From CAYLLN01 sp036496265 (GTDB lineage Bacteria; Planctomycetota; Planctomycetia; Pirellulales; Pirellulaceae), in NCBI GenBank assembly GCA_036496265.1, contig DASXLL010000332.1, forward strand, positions 1-46,435: a DNA stretch of 46,435 bases. The letters run 5' to 3'. The notes beneath the pieces are model-generated. The model searched no databases. It saw only the letters and a program-made list of their open reading frames with translations, and was not told the DNA's origin. The translations under genes and the position numbers were made by a program. Positions 1 to 8,494 of this stretch are shown piece after piece; the first letter of the stretch is position 1; every line of letters begins with the position of its first letter.

Positions 1-3
1 TTT

Positions 4-1104
4 ATGCAAATCAACTCCGACGAACGTTTGAAAACCAGCCACGTTCTGCAACATAAAGACAATCTCCGTGTTAGGGGCCAAGAACTTCCAACTACCAGGG
101 GGAAGCGTACCAACTCCCCCAGGCCCCTACACGGTTTTACGTTGGTCGAGCTATTGGTCGTCATTGCGATCATCGGCGTGCTCGTCGCGCTGTTGTTGCC
201 AGCGGTGCAAACGGCTCGCGAGGCCGCTCGGCGATCGCAGTGCACGAACAATCTGAAGCAGCTCGCGCTCGCAGCGATGAATTATGAGGACACGTTCAAG
301 ACGCTGCCGCCGGGGAGCGCAGGGCAATACACGATCAGTGGCGGGACGGTTGGTTTTCCCTCCGCCTGGAAAGACCCATCGCATACGACGCCGTGGGGGC
401 ATTTCAGTTGGGCCGCGCTGATTCTGCCGTTTGTCGAGCAGAAAGCGATGTACGACACAATCAACTTCAATGTGCCGGCATATGTCAACTCGATTCAGGA
501 GGTGACTAGCGGCACGCTGGGCGGGGCAGTGACGGAGCGCGGTCCGTCGGGTAGCACGGTGAATCAGATCCCTTGCTCCACGGTACCAAAGGTTTTCAAG
601 TGTCCGTCGGCGCGGCCGATTACGGCGGGAATCAAAGAACACAAGGATTACGCGATCAATGCCGGCACCGGCGTCTGCTGCCCCGAACGCAGCAATCAAA
701 TCGCGGCCCCAACCACGATGGACGGCCTGGGCTACATGGGCGTCGGCATTCGACTGGCCGAAGTCACCGACGGCACGACGAACACTTTTTTGTTTCTGGA
801 GCAAGCTTCGCACGCCAATCACAGTTGGCTGCCGCTGCTCAAAGGCGCCAATCATTTCATTTGGGTGCATCACCCGTCGCAGGGTTTTGTGCAGTCGAAT
901 AATGGCTCGCAAACGGGCCCGCCGTCGCCGCCCAACGATACAACCTGGAACAATCGGGCCACGGTCGGCGGCCATCCTTCCGGCGTCTTGGCATCAATGG
1001 CCGATGGCCATGTGGTGTTTGTGAGCAACAATGTCGATTTCACGACTTTCCGCTACACGTTCACGCGCGGCGGCGGCGAAACGCTCAGCGGGCAGTTCCA
1101 ATAG
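4..1104 (+). CDS. DUF1559 protein with type IV pilin-like N-terminus
   Basis: This is a member of the large planctomycete DUF1559 family of pseudopilin-like exported proteins, whose exact role is unknown. A prepilin peptidase motif is visible as G44|FTLVE with Glu at +5, followed by a hydrophobic helix to about residue 66 and the family's AREAARR and CTNNLKQL motifs. The C-terminus holds the second family signature, a HPSG...ADGHVVFVSN stretch around residues 325-345. The 366-residue length suits the family. The 43-residue leader before the cleavage site is long, and only three bases precede this ATG, so the true start may be different or lie outside the window. The downstream gene is a small lipoprotein of the type often found beside DUF1559 genes, which suggests a shared envelope role (inference). 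Confidence 0.93.
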   Translation: MQINSDERLKTSHVLQHKDNLRVRGQELPTTRGKRTNSPRPLHGFTLVELLVVIAIIGVLVALLLPAVQTAREAARRSQCTNNLKQLALAAMNYEDTFKTLPPGSAGQYTISGGTVGFPSAWKDPSHTTPWGHFSWAALILPFVEQKAMYDTINFNVPAYVNSIQEVTSGTLGGAVTERGPSGSTVNQIPCSTVPKVFKCPSARPITAGIKEHKDYAINAGTGVCCPERSNQIAAPTTMDGLGYMGVGIRLAEVTDGTTNTFLFLEQASHANHSWLPLLKGANHFIWVHHPSQGFVQSNNGSQTGPPSPPNDTTWNNRATVGGHPSGVLASMADGHVVFVSNNVDFTTFRYTFTRGGGETLSGQFQ

Positions 1105-1162
1105 TCCGCGATTCACCTTGCTTTTGCATCCGGCGACCAAGTCCCTATTTAGCACGCTACTG

Positions 1163-1588
1163 ATGATACGCTTTGCGCTCGTTTTCCTTGCGTTGGCAAT
1201 GTTCTTCGTCGAGTTGGGCTGCACGCGGAGCGGCCCGCAAATCGTCGCAATCGAGGGAACCGTCACGCACGACGGCGCGCCGCTTTCGGATTTGATGATC
1301 TATTTTCAGCCGGCAAGCGGCCGGCCCAGTTGGGCCATCTCTGACAAGAATGGCCATTTCGTGCTCGATTACGATCCTGATTACGATGGAGCGGTGGTCG
1401 GCAATCATACGGTCTGGGTGCTCGAAAATCCGAACGCCAGCGATCCGTTGCTCACGTCAGGCAAGCCAAAGCAAAAACGTTCGCCGGAGATGAAGGCCGT
1501 TTTGGATAAGTACGGCAGCGCGGAAAACTCGCCGTATAAGGTCGAAATCAAGAAGGCGGATCGTAATTTTCAACTCAAGCTGGATTAG
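1163..1588 (+). CDS. Small lipoprotein, carboxypeptidase-regulatory-like fold
   Basis: This is a predicted 141-residue lipoprotein. I chose the ATG at 1163 because it begins a clean signal peptide ending in the lipobox VELGC (Cys20); the longer reading from 1031 overlaps the DUF1559 gene and has an unlikely N-terminus. The mature part begins with IEGTVTHDGAPL and contains IYFQPASG and DKNGHFVLDY. This is the pattern of planctomycete carboxypeptidase-regulatory-like (transthyretin-fold) lipoproteins, which commonly follow DUF1559 genes. No enzyme motif is seen. It probably sits on the periplasmic side of a membrane. The gap to the previous gene is 58 bases, so the two may be cotranscribed. Confidence 0.85.
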   Translation: MIRFALVFLALAMFFVELGCTRSGPQIVAIEGTVTHDGAPLSDLMIYFQPASGRPSWAISDKNGHFVLDYDPDYDGAVVGNHTVWVLENPNASDPLLTSGKPKQKRSPEMKAVLDKYGSAENSPYKVEIKKADRNFQLKLD

Positions 1589-1747
1589 AGGCCACGCTGA
1601 GCGAATAAGCCAACCGTGCCGCTGTCAAGTCTTCTCGCTCCAGATGAATTTCATTTGCGGCCGACTGGTCTAGATTCGTGACGCGGCGCAGGCTAGTTTG
1701 ATAGCGTCATGGCGGTAGCTGCTGCACCGCCGGATTTCTCTTGATTA

Positions 1748-2212
1748 ATGGATGTGGCCGTGGCTCGTAGTCCTGCTGCTGAACTGGTGACGCTGGCCAA
1801 ACTGCTGGCGGATGATTCGCGATACAAAATCGAAGCTTATCAATTCGTGGGCGCTGGCCTGGAATATGCTCAGGAAGTGATGGGACTTGGCCGTCCCGGG
1901 CCGAAGAAAAAACGCCGCGGGAAAGACGACAGCTCGCGTCCCGTGCGGCACATTTCCGGGCCGGAGCTGTGCTGGGCGTTGCAACGGCTGGCTCATCAGC
2001 AGTATGGCCGCATGGCCAAGCTGGTGCTGTCGAGTTGGGGCATTCAATCGACCGGCGACTTCGGTGACATTGTCTATAACCTGATTCGGATCGGCAAAAT
2101 GTCGCAGTCGGAAAACGACCGGCGCGAAGATTTCGACAAAGTGTTTGATTTCGAGCAGGCGCTCGTTCTCGACTATACGATCACCAAGGAGGAAGAGGTA
2201 TGTCGTCCCTGA
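1748..2212 (+). CDS. Minf_1886 family conserved protein
   Basis: This 154-residue soluble protein resembles the Minf_1886 family, conserved in Planctomycetes and Verrucomicrobia and of unknown function. Recognisable parts are the YQFVGAGLEYAQ segment near residue 35, a basic linker (KKKRRGK, about 53-59), and the conserved HISGPELCWALQRLA, FGDIVYNLIRIG and KVFDFEQAL blocks in the second half. There is no signal peptide or membrane segment. The last 13 bases overlap the transaldolase gene, which strongly suggests translational coupling. The family assignment rests on remembered motifs, not on a search. Confidence 0.85.
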   Translation: MDVAVARSPAAELVTLAKLLADDSRYKIEAYQFVGAGLEYAQEVMGLGRPGPKKKRRGKDDSSRPVRHISGPELCWALQRLAHQQYGRMAKLVLSSWGIQSTGDFGDIVYNLIRIGKMSQSENDRREDFDKVFDFEQALVLDYTITKEEEVCRP

Positions 2213-3255
2213 AATCTCTGGTTGCATCCGGCACGAAACTGTGGCTCGACTCAATCGATCCGGACTTGGTGCGGGAAAATCGGGCCGAGGGGGCAACAGG
2301 GGCAACGAGCAATCCGATTATCATCTCGGACTTGATCAAGTCAGGCCGCTTTGACGAACCGCTTCAAAAGCTGCTCGATCAGGGGTCGTCCGACGATGAA
2401 GTCGCCTGGAAATTGACCGATCAGTTAGTGCGAGAGGCGCAGGCTGTCTTTCTGCCCACTTGGGAGCAGACTCGCGGCAATGACGGGTATGTCAGTTTTG
2501 AGTTGGACCCGCTGTTGGAAGATCCGCAAGCGAACATTCCCCATGCCGAGCGAGTGCGGCGATATGTGGAGCTGGGGAAGAAATGGTCAGCCGGACACAA
2601 GAACAGAATGATCAAGGTTCCAGCGACCGATGCAGGGCTCGAGGCGCTGGAGCCACTGTGTGCGGCGGGCGTGACACTGAATGTGACGCTAGTTTTCTCG
2701 CCGCGGCAATATCGTGCGGCCCGGGAAGCAATTTGGCGCGGTGCTCAAAAGCGGCCGAACGTCGACAGTTTTAAGAGCGTTTACAGCATTTTTGTTTCCC
2801 GCGTCGACGTCTATACGGAAAAGCATGTGCCGGAATTGAGTTCGGCGGCGCAGGGCCTGGTCGGCATCGTCAATGCGAAGCAGATTTGGGCGGACAACGC
2901 GGCCTGGTGGGCCGTGAAGAAGCTGCCGCTGTCTCAGGAAATGATTTTCGCCAGCACGGGGACGAAAAAGCCGGAAGACCCGCCCACGAAATATGTGGCA
3001 GCCTTCGCGGGCAGCGACATTCAAACGAATCCGCCGGCGACAAACGAAGCCGTGGCCAAAAGCGGTCTCACGTTCACACGCCAGGTCGATAAGCTGCCGC
3101 CCCAAGCAGTGCTGGACGAGATCGCAGCCAAAGTTGATGTCGCGAAGATGGAATCGGCGCTCATGGATGAGGGCATCAAAAAATTTGCCGATCCGCAGAA
3201 GGCACTCTTGAAGTTAATTGGCGAGAAGCGACGGTCGCTGGTCGGCGCTAAATGA
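2200..3255 (+). CDS. tal: Transaldolase
   Basis: Transaldolase transfers a dihydroxyacetone unit between sugar phosphates in the non-oxidative pentose phosphate pathway, through a Schiff base on a lysine. The 351-residue protein shows the family landmarks LWLDSIDPDLV near residue 14, ATSNPIIIS near residue 35, and the active-site segment MIKVPAT with Lys139. The segment GVTLNVTLVFS follows and matches the family barrel strand. Length is within the usual range for longer transaldolases. An AGGAAG-like ribosome site precedes the ATG inside the end of the Minf_1886 gene. The stop codon overlaps the ATG of the MFS gene by 4 bases. Confidence in the family is high; the exact substrate is inferred. 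Confidence 0.92.
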   Translation: MSSLKSLVASGTKLWLDSIDPDLVRENRAEGATGATSNPIIISDLIKSGRFDEPLQKLLDQGSSDDEVAWKLTDQLVREAQAVFLPTWEQTRGNDGYVSFELDPLLEDPQANIPHAERVRRYVELGKKWSAGHKNRMIKVPATDAGLEALEPLCAAGVTLNVTLVFSPRQYRAAREAIWRGAQKRPNVDSFKSVYSIFVSRVDVYTEKHVPELSSAAQGLVGIVNAKQIWADNAAWWAVKKLPLSQEMIFASTGTKKPEDPPTKYVAAFAGSDIQTNPPATNEAVAKSGLTFTRQVDKLPPQAVLDEIAAKVDVAKMESALMDEGIKKFADPQKALLKLIGEKRRSLVGAK

Positions 3256-4532
3256 ATGACGCTGAGCACGCGCCGCACGAAAGGCGCAACTTCTGGATTC
3301 TTGTCATTTACCAAGTCGTGCTCCGCGCGGGCTGGATTTTTAAGACCGAAAGCGTGGTGATGCCGCATGCGGCAGACGCTCTGGACTCGACGGGACTCGC
3401 CCGCGGTTGGCTGCCGCTTCTGAACCGCTTTGGACAGAGCGTGCCGCCGGTGTTGGCCGCGCGGCACATCAAAAATCTGCCGAAAAAGCAGCGGGCGTTC
3501 ATGACGACGACCGCCGCGATGACTTTGTGCTTTTTCGGAATGACGGGACTGTGGCTGGTTCCCGGTTTGGCTAGCAGCCAACTTTCGCCGCTGCTGTTTC
3601 TTGTTCTGTACGGCCTGTTTTTCGCGACGATGGGCGTCAATCAACTGACGTACAACACGATTCAGGGCAAATTGATTCGGCCAACGTGGCGCGGGCGGCT
3701 TCTAATGCTGGCTGATTTCGTGGGGGCGTCAGCTGCGATGGTTTGTGCGGCGGTTTTGCTGCTGCGATGGTTACATGATGAAGGTGCAGATTATGCGGCC
3801 ATTTTTGGGTTTACGACGGCGCTGTTTGCTGCGGCGTCGGTGATGTCATGGTTGCTAAAGGAGTTGCCTGATGGTCATTATGAGCCGTCGCGCGGCGTGA
3901 CACAAGTATTTCAAGCGGCTTGGCGAACGCTGGCTGAGGATGCCAACTTTCGCCGCCTCGCTGTCGTTTCCGCGCTATTCAGCACGACGCTCGTGTTATT
4001 TCCACACTATCAGGCATTGGCCAAGACCAGGCTCGGTCTGGGCACGACGTGGCTGGTGTGGTGGGTGGTGGCGCAAAACGCGGGAACGGCATTGTTCAGC
4101 GTGCTTACCGGTCCGCTCGCCGACAGCTACGGCAACCGTTTGGCTTTGCGAATCGTTACGCTGCTGATCATCGCGGGACCACTGGCGGCACTGGTGGCAA
4201 TTTATTGGCCCCAGATCGGCAAAACGGCGTTTCCGTTGGTGTTCCTCTTCGTCGGCCTCACGCCGGTCGCGCAGAAGACATTCAACAATTACACGCTCGA
4301 AATCACGGAGCCGGAGCATCACCCGCGGTATCTCAGCACGCTCAGTCTGAGCATGGCAGTGCCGATTCTGGCGTCGCCGGTAGTCAGTCCGCTAATTACG
4401 CTTGTGGGCTTCGAGAAGGTTTATCTGGGCGTCGTCGTCCTTCTCATTCTCGGCTGGCTGCTCAGCTTCGGTCTCGTTGAGCCGCGACACGGGCCACGGC
4501 CGATTGTGTTGGCGGAGGAGTCGCTAGAATAG
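3252..4532 (+). CDS. MFS transporter
   Basis: This 426-residue integral membrane protein has about a dozen hydrophobic segments spread along its length, as expected for a major facilitator superfamily permease. The half-way point carries a soluble loop (about residues 210-235), and the usual basic cytoplasmic loops are present (for example RPTWRGRLL). It starts inside the transaldolase stop codon (ATGA overlap), so it is probably translated with it. The substrate cannot be read from the sequence. Coupling to a pentose phosphate enzyme would fit a sugar or sugar-phosphate-related compound, but this is only inference. Confidence 0.85.
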   Translation: MNDAEHAPHERRNFWILVIYQVVLRAGWIFKTESVVMPHAADALDSTGLARGWLPLLNRFGQSVPPVLAARHIKNLPKKQRAFMTTTAAMTLCFFGMTGLWLVPGLASSQLSPLLFLVLYGLFFATMGVNQLTYNTIQGKLIRPTWRGRLLMLADFVGASAAMVCAAVLLLRWLHDEGADYAAIFGFTTALFAAASVMSWLLKELPDGHYEPSRGVTQVFQAAWRTLAEDANFRRLAVVSALFSTTLVLFPHYQALAKTRLGLGTTWLVWWVVAQNAGTALFSVLTGPLADSYGNRLALRIVTLLIIAGPLAALVAIYWPQIGKTAFPLVFLFVGLTPVAQKTFNNYTLEITEPEHHPRYLSTLSLSMAVPILASPVVSPLITLVGFEKVYLGVVVLLILGWLLSFGLVEPRHGPRPIVLAEESLE

Positions 4533-4573
4533 GCCGGTCGATTGCCATTTATCATACGGTGCTGGAGTTTGCC

Positions 4574-6121
4574 ATGTGTCAGAAAGTCAATGTTTGCTTG
4601 ATTGGCCGGGCGATTCTTGCATTGTTCGTGGGCGTTCCAAGCGGAGCGACGTTCGCGGCTGAGCCGAGCCCGCCGCCGGGGTTTCGTGCGATTTTCAACG
4701 GCCGCGATCTGTCCGGCTGGCATGGATTGAATCCGCACACGGTCGTGCGGCTCACGGGCGACAAAAAGGACGCAAATCTGGCGCAGCAACGGGAGGATTT
4801 CGCGAAGGATTGGAAGGTGGAGAACGGCGAACTCGTCAACGATGGACACGGGCCCTATGCGACGACGGACGAGGAGTTCGGCGATATCGAGCTGCTCATT
4901 GAGTACAAGACGGTGGCAAAGGCGGATAGCGGAATTTATCTGCGGGGGACGCCGCAGGTGCAGATTTGGGACTGGCATCAAGCGTTCGACCCCAAGCGGC
5001 CAACGCGGAAGCCGCATTTGGGTTCGGGCGGGCTGTTCAACAACACGCCGAGCGTTTCGGGCCGCGATCCGCTGGCGCTCGTCGATAAGCCGTTCGGTGA
5101 ATGGAACGCGTTTAGGATTCGGCAGGTCGGCGACCGGACCTGGGTGTGGCTGAATGGCACGCCGGTCGTCGATGGCGCAGTCATGGAGAATTTTTGGGAC
5201 CGCACTCAGCCGTTGCCGGCCAAGGGACCGATCATGCTGCAGACGCACGGCGGCGAAATCCGCTGGCGGAACATTTTTGTGCATGAAATCAACGCAGATG
5301 AGGCCAAGCAGATTTTGCAAGCCGCGGATGCGGAGACGAAGGCAAAACTGAAGTTGGGTCTGACGTTTCATGCGTCATTCGATGGCAGTATGAATGCCGA
5401 ATTTGCCCGCGGCGACAAGACGTGCTACTACATGCAGGGCAAAGAGCTGACGCCGGCCGCGTCGAACGATGAAATTCGGCTCGCGCACGACGCGGGCCGG
5501 TTTGGCGGCGCGCTCCATTTCACAAAAAAGAACAATTATCGGCCGGTGTTCAAGGACGGCGGCACGATTGGCTATAACGACAAGAACTGGAACGCGTCGG
5601 TTTCGGCATGGCTACGGCTAACGCCCGACGAAGACCTCGAGCCGGGTTATTGCGACCCGGTGCAGATCGTCGGCGACGACGGCAAAAAGGGCTTCATTTT
5701 TCTGGAATGGTCGAAGGACGAGACGCCACGGTTCTTCCGCTACGCGATTCGTCCGTTATTTCATATTTGGAACCCGACCAACGTCCAGTGGGCCGACATT
5801 CCGTTCGACAAACGGCCGATGGTGCAAGTCGAGCGCGCCCCATTTTCCCGCGATACCTGGACGAACGTTGTTTTCACACTGCAGAACGTCAACGACAAGA
5901 GTAAGCTGCAACTCGGCCGGCTATTCATCAACAGCAAGCTTCAAGGCGCGATCGACAACTGGGACCTGACCTTCGGCTGGGATCCGTCCCGCGTCATGCT
6001 CGTTCTCGGTGCCGCGTATGTCGGCCACATGGACGATCTCGCGGTATTCGATCATGCGCTTAATGACCACGAGGTTAAGCAGCTTTATGGATTGGCGCGA
6101 GGAGTTGCCGAATTGCGATAA
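4574..6121 (+). CDS. Exported DUF1080 (3-keto-disaccharide hydrolase-like) + LamG-like protein
   Basis: This is a secreted two-domain protein. I chose ATG 4574 over GTG 4559 because GGAG lies 6 bases upstream and a signal peptide follows directly, cleaved near TFAA|EP. The first half (about residues 35-235) is a DUF1080 domain, beginning with the hallmark FRAIFNGRDLSGW and containing DSGIYLRG and LQTHGGEIRWRNIFVHEI. DUF1080 members include 3-keto-disaccharide hydrolases and are very abundant in Planctomycetes. The second half (about 260-510) looks like a LamG/concanavalin-like lectin domain, with MDDLAVFDHALNDHEVKQLY near the end, a motif typical of such domains. The likely role is extracellular glycan processing; this is inferred from family membership. 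Confidence 0.9.
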   Translation: MCQKVNVCLIGRAILALFVGVPSGATFAAEPSPPPGFRAIFNGRDLSGWHGLNPHTVVRLTGDKKDANLAQQREDFAKDWKVENGELVNDGHGPYATTDEEFGDIELLIEYKTVAKADSGIYLRGTPQVQIWDWHQAFDPKRPTRKPHLGSGGLFNNTPSVSGRDPLALVDKPFGEWNAFRIRQVGDRTWVWLNGTPVVDGAVMENFWDRTQPLPAKGPIMLQTHGGEIRWRNIFVHEINADEAKQILQAADAETKAKLKLGLTFHASFDGSMNAEFARGDKTCYYMQGKELTPAASNDEIRLAHDAGRFGGALHFTKKNNYRPVFKDGGTIGYNDKNWNASVSAWLRLTPDEDLEPGYCDPVQIVGDDGKKGFIFLEWSKDETPRFFRYAIRPLFHIWNPTNVQWADIPFDKRPMVQVERAPFSRDTWTNVVFTLQNVNDKSKLQLGRLFINSKLQGAIDNWDLTFGWDPSRVMLVLGAAYVGHMDDLAVFDHALNDHEVKQLYGLARGVAELR

Positions 6122-6239
6122 CGGGCTGCGTTGCTTTGATTTTCACGGCGGCGATGATGCTGCCAAAGGCGGGCTTATCCGGTTGCGGAGTAGCGATTGT
6201 GGTGGCGGCAGCCTTTGGCGTGCGGATAGGATAAATGTC

Positions 6240-6428
6240 ATGCGTTATCACCTCCGCACGCTCATGTTGGTAACCGCGGTTGTGCCGCCCGCGACCGCAT
6301 TCGTCTGGTTCAATTGGCGCCTGCTGCTGATCGCTCTCGTTTGCAGCGGGTTGATATTGGCGTGGTTTTGGCTCAGTTACGCCATCGCTCGATTTTTCGG
6401 CAACCTTGTCGCTTCCCTGATGGGCTAA
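6240..6428 (+). CDS. Small membrane protein (MRYHLRTLM type)
   Basis: This 62-residue protein begins MRYHLRTLMLVTA, a form common among short planctomycete proteins (MRF-x-LRTLL-type starts). Two hydrophobic helices are visible, about residues 8-24 and 28-48, so it should be a small double-spanning membrane protein. The same frame is open further upstream, but that part overlaps the end of the DUF1080 gene and has no protein-like character. No function can be assigned. It is 118 bases after the DUF1080 gene and may share its transcript. Confidence 0.65.
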   Translation: MRYHLRTLMLVTAVVPPATAFVWFNWRLLLIALVCSGLILAWFWLSYAIARFFGNLVASLMG

Positions 6429-6663
6429 GGCATTCGATGAATTGCCCCACGATGTCGATTCCGCTAGCCTGAATCGGCCACGATCAAAACGTCTCGCAGC
6501 TTGTCGCCAACACGCCGCACTCGCCAACTGGTCGGCGCCGCGACGTTAAACAGCCGCTGACTGGTTCAGCGGGGTCAATTCTTTCGCACATCGTCATATA
6601 AGCAGCCGCCGCACGGCTGCTCAAAACGGCCTAGATTTGGGCTGCTCGCGACGGCAGCTCTGT
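6429..6663. other. Intergenic region with two short hairpins
   Basis: No gene is seen between the small membrane protein and the acidic protein, which converge here. Two stem-loops are visible: CCGCTGA/TCAGCGG at about 6553-6571 and GCAGCCG/CGGCTGC at about 6601-6619. Neither is followed by a convincing T-tract on either strand, so they are at best weak terminator candidates for the two convergent genes. Confidence 0.4.
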
Positions 6664-7197
6664 TCAAATCGGCCCGACGCCGTCGTCCTCGTCGTCCTCC
6701 TCATCTTCATCTTCATCTTCATCTTCATCGTCCTCGTCGTCGTCGCCGACCGCATCGAAGTCGTCGTCGAAATCCTCGTCTAAGTCCTCGTCGTCCTGCT
6801 CGTCCTCTTCATCTTCCTCTTCGTCTTCGGCATCAAGATCGTCTACGTCGTCGTCCTCATCGTCGTCGAGATCGTTAGCGTCATCATCATCTTCCGCGTC
6901 TTCGCTGTTGCAACGGACGGCCGTAACGAGATCAAGGAGATCTTCGAGCTCGGTCGAAAAGCTCAGTTCCACCACGAGCACCGGCCCGCATAAAAGATCC
7001 TCGCCGGCTCTGAGCCGCTCATACTCGGCGGTACCCCAGACAGGCTTTTCTTCGCCGGTGTCGAGGTCGCGGGCGATGATCACGCTCGCCAGACAAAGTA
7101 CGGCTGCTCGCTCGGGAACCAGATACAGCGGCTGCCCTGGCTTGTAGGGCGACACGAATTCGAAGAACGGGAAGACTATAGATCTAACGTCGATCAT
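6664..7197 (-). CDS. Hypothetical protein with very long Asp/Glu tail
   Basis: This is a 177-residue protein of unrecognised family. The first ~110 residues form an ordinary-looking domain (starting MIDVRSIVFPFFEF, with VLVVELSFSTELEDLL near its end). The last ~65-70 residues are almost wholly Asp and Glu. I chose ATG 7197 because the preceding reading (from 7311) lacks protein character; a weak GGA lies upstream. No signal peptide or membrane helix is seen. Long acidic tails occur on some nucleic-acid mimics, chaperone-like and metal-binding proteins, but none of these roles is shown here. The tail is encoded by degenerate GAT/GAC/GAG/GAA codons, not a perfect short tandem repeat, which argues against simple slippage alone. 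Confidence 0.75.
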   Translation of the reverse strand: MIDVRSIVFPFFEFVSPYKPGQPLYLVPERAAVLCLASVIIARDLDTGEEKPVWGTAEYERLRAGEDLLCGPVLVVELSFSTELEDLLDLVTAVRCNSEDAEDDDDANDLDDDEDDDVDDLDAEDEEEDEEDEQDDEDLDEDFDDDFDAVGDDDEDDEDEDEDEDEEDDEDDGVGPI

Positions 7198-7392
7198 TGG
7201 ATTTCCATTGGTCAGCGGGCTCGGAGCGATGAATTGTCGTCCCAAAACAGACCTCGTCAACGGCGGTAGCCGTCCCAGAAATCTGCCGTTGGCGCATTTT
7301 GCAGAAGGCACTATACGGCGTCTGATTGGGTAGCAGCGCGGCGCTCGGGATACCGCTAGCGTCGCTTATCGCTTGACCAACGGAGCAACAAC

Positions 7393-7617
7393 GTGGATCA
7401 GAATCCTCTTGAGCAGCTTGTCGCCGGCTACTTCCGACGCGGCCAGAGTGTGCGGGAAGTGCGTTTCAATCATCTGCCAGAGCCCACTGCCGTCGTAGTG
7501 GTGTTAGACAACGGCAAAGAATATCCGCACGCCGTCGATGCTGACGACCTGGGGAGTCTTCCTGAGTGGTTGACCAAGGCTCAGGTTTATCTGCTTTCGA
7601 AGCGTGCCTGCCTGTGA
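7393..7617 (+). CDS. Small hypothetical protein, GTG start
   Basis: This 74-residue soluble protein has no recognised family. It starts at GTG 7393 (MDQNPLEQLVAGYF) and contains VVVVLDNGKEYPHAVDADDLGSLPEWL, which reads like a compact mixed alpha/beta fold. It is divergent from the acidic-tail gene, and the 195-base gap between them should hold both promoters, though no clear boxes are seen. Its protein-like composition and the lack of a better frame support it, but it could be spurious. Confidence 0.5.
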   Translation: MDQNPLEQLVAGYFRRGQSVREVRFNHLPEPTAVVVVLDNGKEYPHAVDADDLGSLPEWLTKAQVYLLSKRACL

Positions 7618-7659
7618 GCCTTTTGTTTCTTAGGTGATGGTACGCCCCGCCAGACGTAA

Positions 7660-8085
7660 TCAGACAGTCACCCGCAAATAGTCGCGACGGATCGCATTTT
7701 TTGCGTAGTCGGGAACTGGAGCATGCTTCGCGAGCTCCTTGATGATGTCGTCGGGTGAGAACTCGCGGCCGCACAACTTGGCGAGGCCTTTCAAAATCTG
7801 TGTTCGCTCGGATACGAGACGCCGAGCGCTTGATCCTTCCACTCGCGCATCATAGCAAAGGGCCTCGATATAGATGTAAAGACTATGGGCGAGCGAAACG
7901 GCTTTGTGGCCTTCAATATCGCCCATTCTTAGCTCTGAACCGCGAAGGCGTATCAAGGGAGAATAGAGCTCGCGAAGCTGCTTTTGCTGTTCAGCCGTCA
8001 GCCCAATTGGTGACTTGTCCACCAACTTCAGCCGCTTCTGACGTGGCTTGCGAGACGATGAGCTGCCTGATTTCTTTTTGGCCAT
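7660..8085 (-). CDS. Hypothetical protein with basic N-terminus
   Basis: This 141-residue soluble protein has no recognised family. ATG 8085 is preferred because the sequence then begins MAKKKSGSSSSRKPRQKRLK, a typical basic, disordered start; the upstream 35 residues overlap the cysteine-cluster gene and look non-coding. The rest appears helical (for example QKQLRELYSPLIRLRG and VSLAHSLYIYIEALCYDARVEG). No catalytic motif is visible. The basic leader suggests nucleic acid or ribosome contact, which is only a guess. It lies 58 bases downstream of the cysteine-cluster gene on the same strand and may be cotranscribed. Confidence 0.65.
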   Translation of the reverse strand: MAKKKSGSSSSRKPRQKRLKLVDKSPIGLTAEQQKQLRELYSPLIRLRGSELRMGDIEGHKAVSLAHSLYIYIEALCYDARVEGSSARRLVSERTQILKGLAKLCGREFSPDDIIKELAKHAPVPDYAKNAIRRDYLRVTV

Positions 8086-8143
8086 CGTGGCATGATAACA
8101 AATGTGGCCGCGACCGATTCGCATCAGAATGAAGGAGCGAATT

Positions 8144-8494
8144 TCAGCCAATTTGGAGCAGTTCACGGAATTGCAAGCACCACTTGCCACCCACTTCGAA
8201 CGAGCGGCAGATATCCGGCCGAAAGTTATAGAACCGACAACGATTATTGACAGTATCGAGCCACGCGCAAGCGCAGTTGATCGCGCCGCGATTACTCATG
8301 AAGGCGGCTTGGGCCTCGGTTGGGGCGGCGAGCAGCCGGTTATAATCGGCGTCTGAATCGGCGCCAGGGACCGGATGCAAAACGCCATCCTTTAGCTCGA
8401 GCAGGAAAGGTGGGCAGCCAATGCTTTCGCAGCAGGCGCTGCAGCCGTCGCACGTTTGACTATTTCTGATTGACACGATTGCTCGGAACTTCAA
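8144..8494 (-). CDS. YkgJ family cysteine cluster protein
   Basis: This 116-residue protein belongs to the YkgJ/CxxCxxCC family, thought to bind an Fe-S cluster or zinc; its cellular role is not established. The diagnostic N-terminal cluster C-DG-C-SA-CC is at about residues 15-21, and the C-terminal half has the paired motif CAW...NRCRFYNFRPDICRSFEVG, which supplies the remaining cysteines. The length is typical. It is the first gene of a leftward pair and is divergent from the tRNA, with a 340-base gap between. Confidence 0.85.
   Translation of the reverse strand: MKFRAIVSIRNSQTCDGCSACCESIGCPPFLLELKDGVLHPVPGADSDADYNRLLAAPTEAQAAFMSNRGAINCACAWLDTVNNRCRFYNFRPDICRSFEVGGKWCLQFRELLQIG

Noticed and set aside
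6664..6900. Simple-sequence DNA artefact from the acidic tail
   Set aside because: The codons are mixed and the frame is kept in full, so it reads as a real acidic protein tail.
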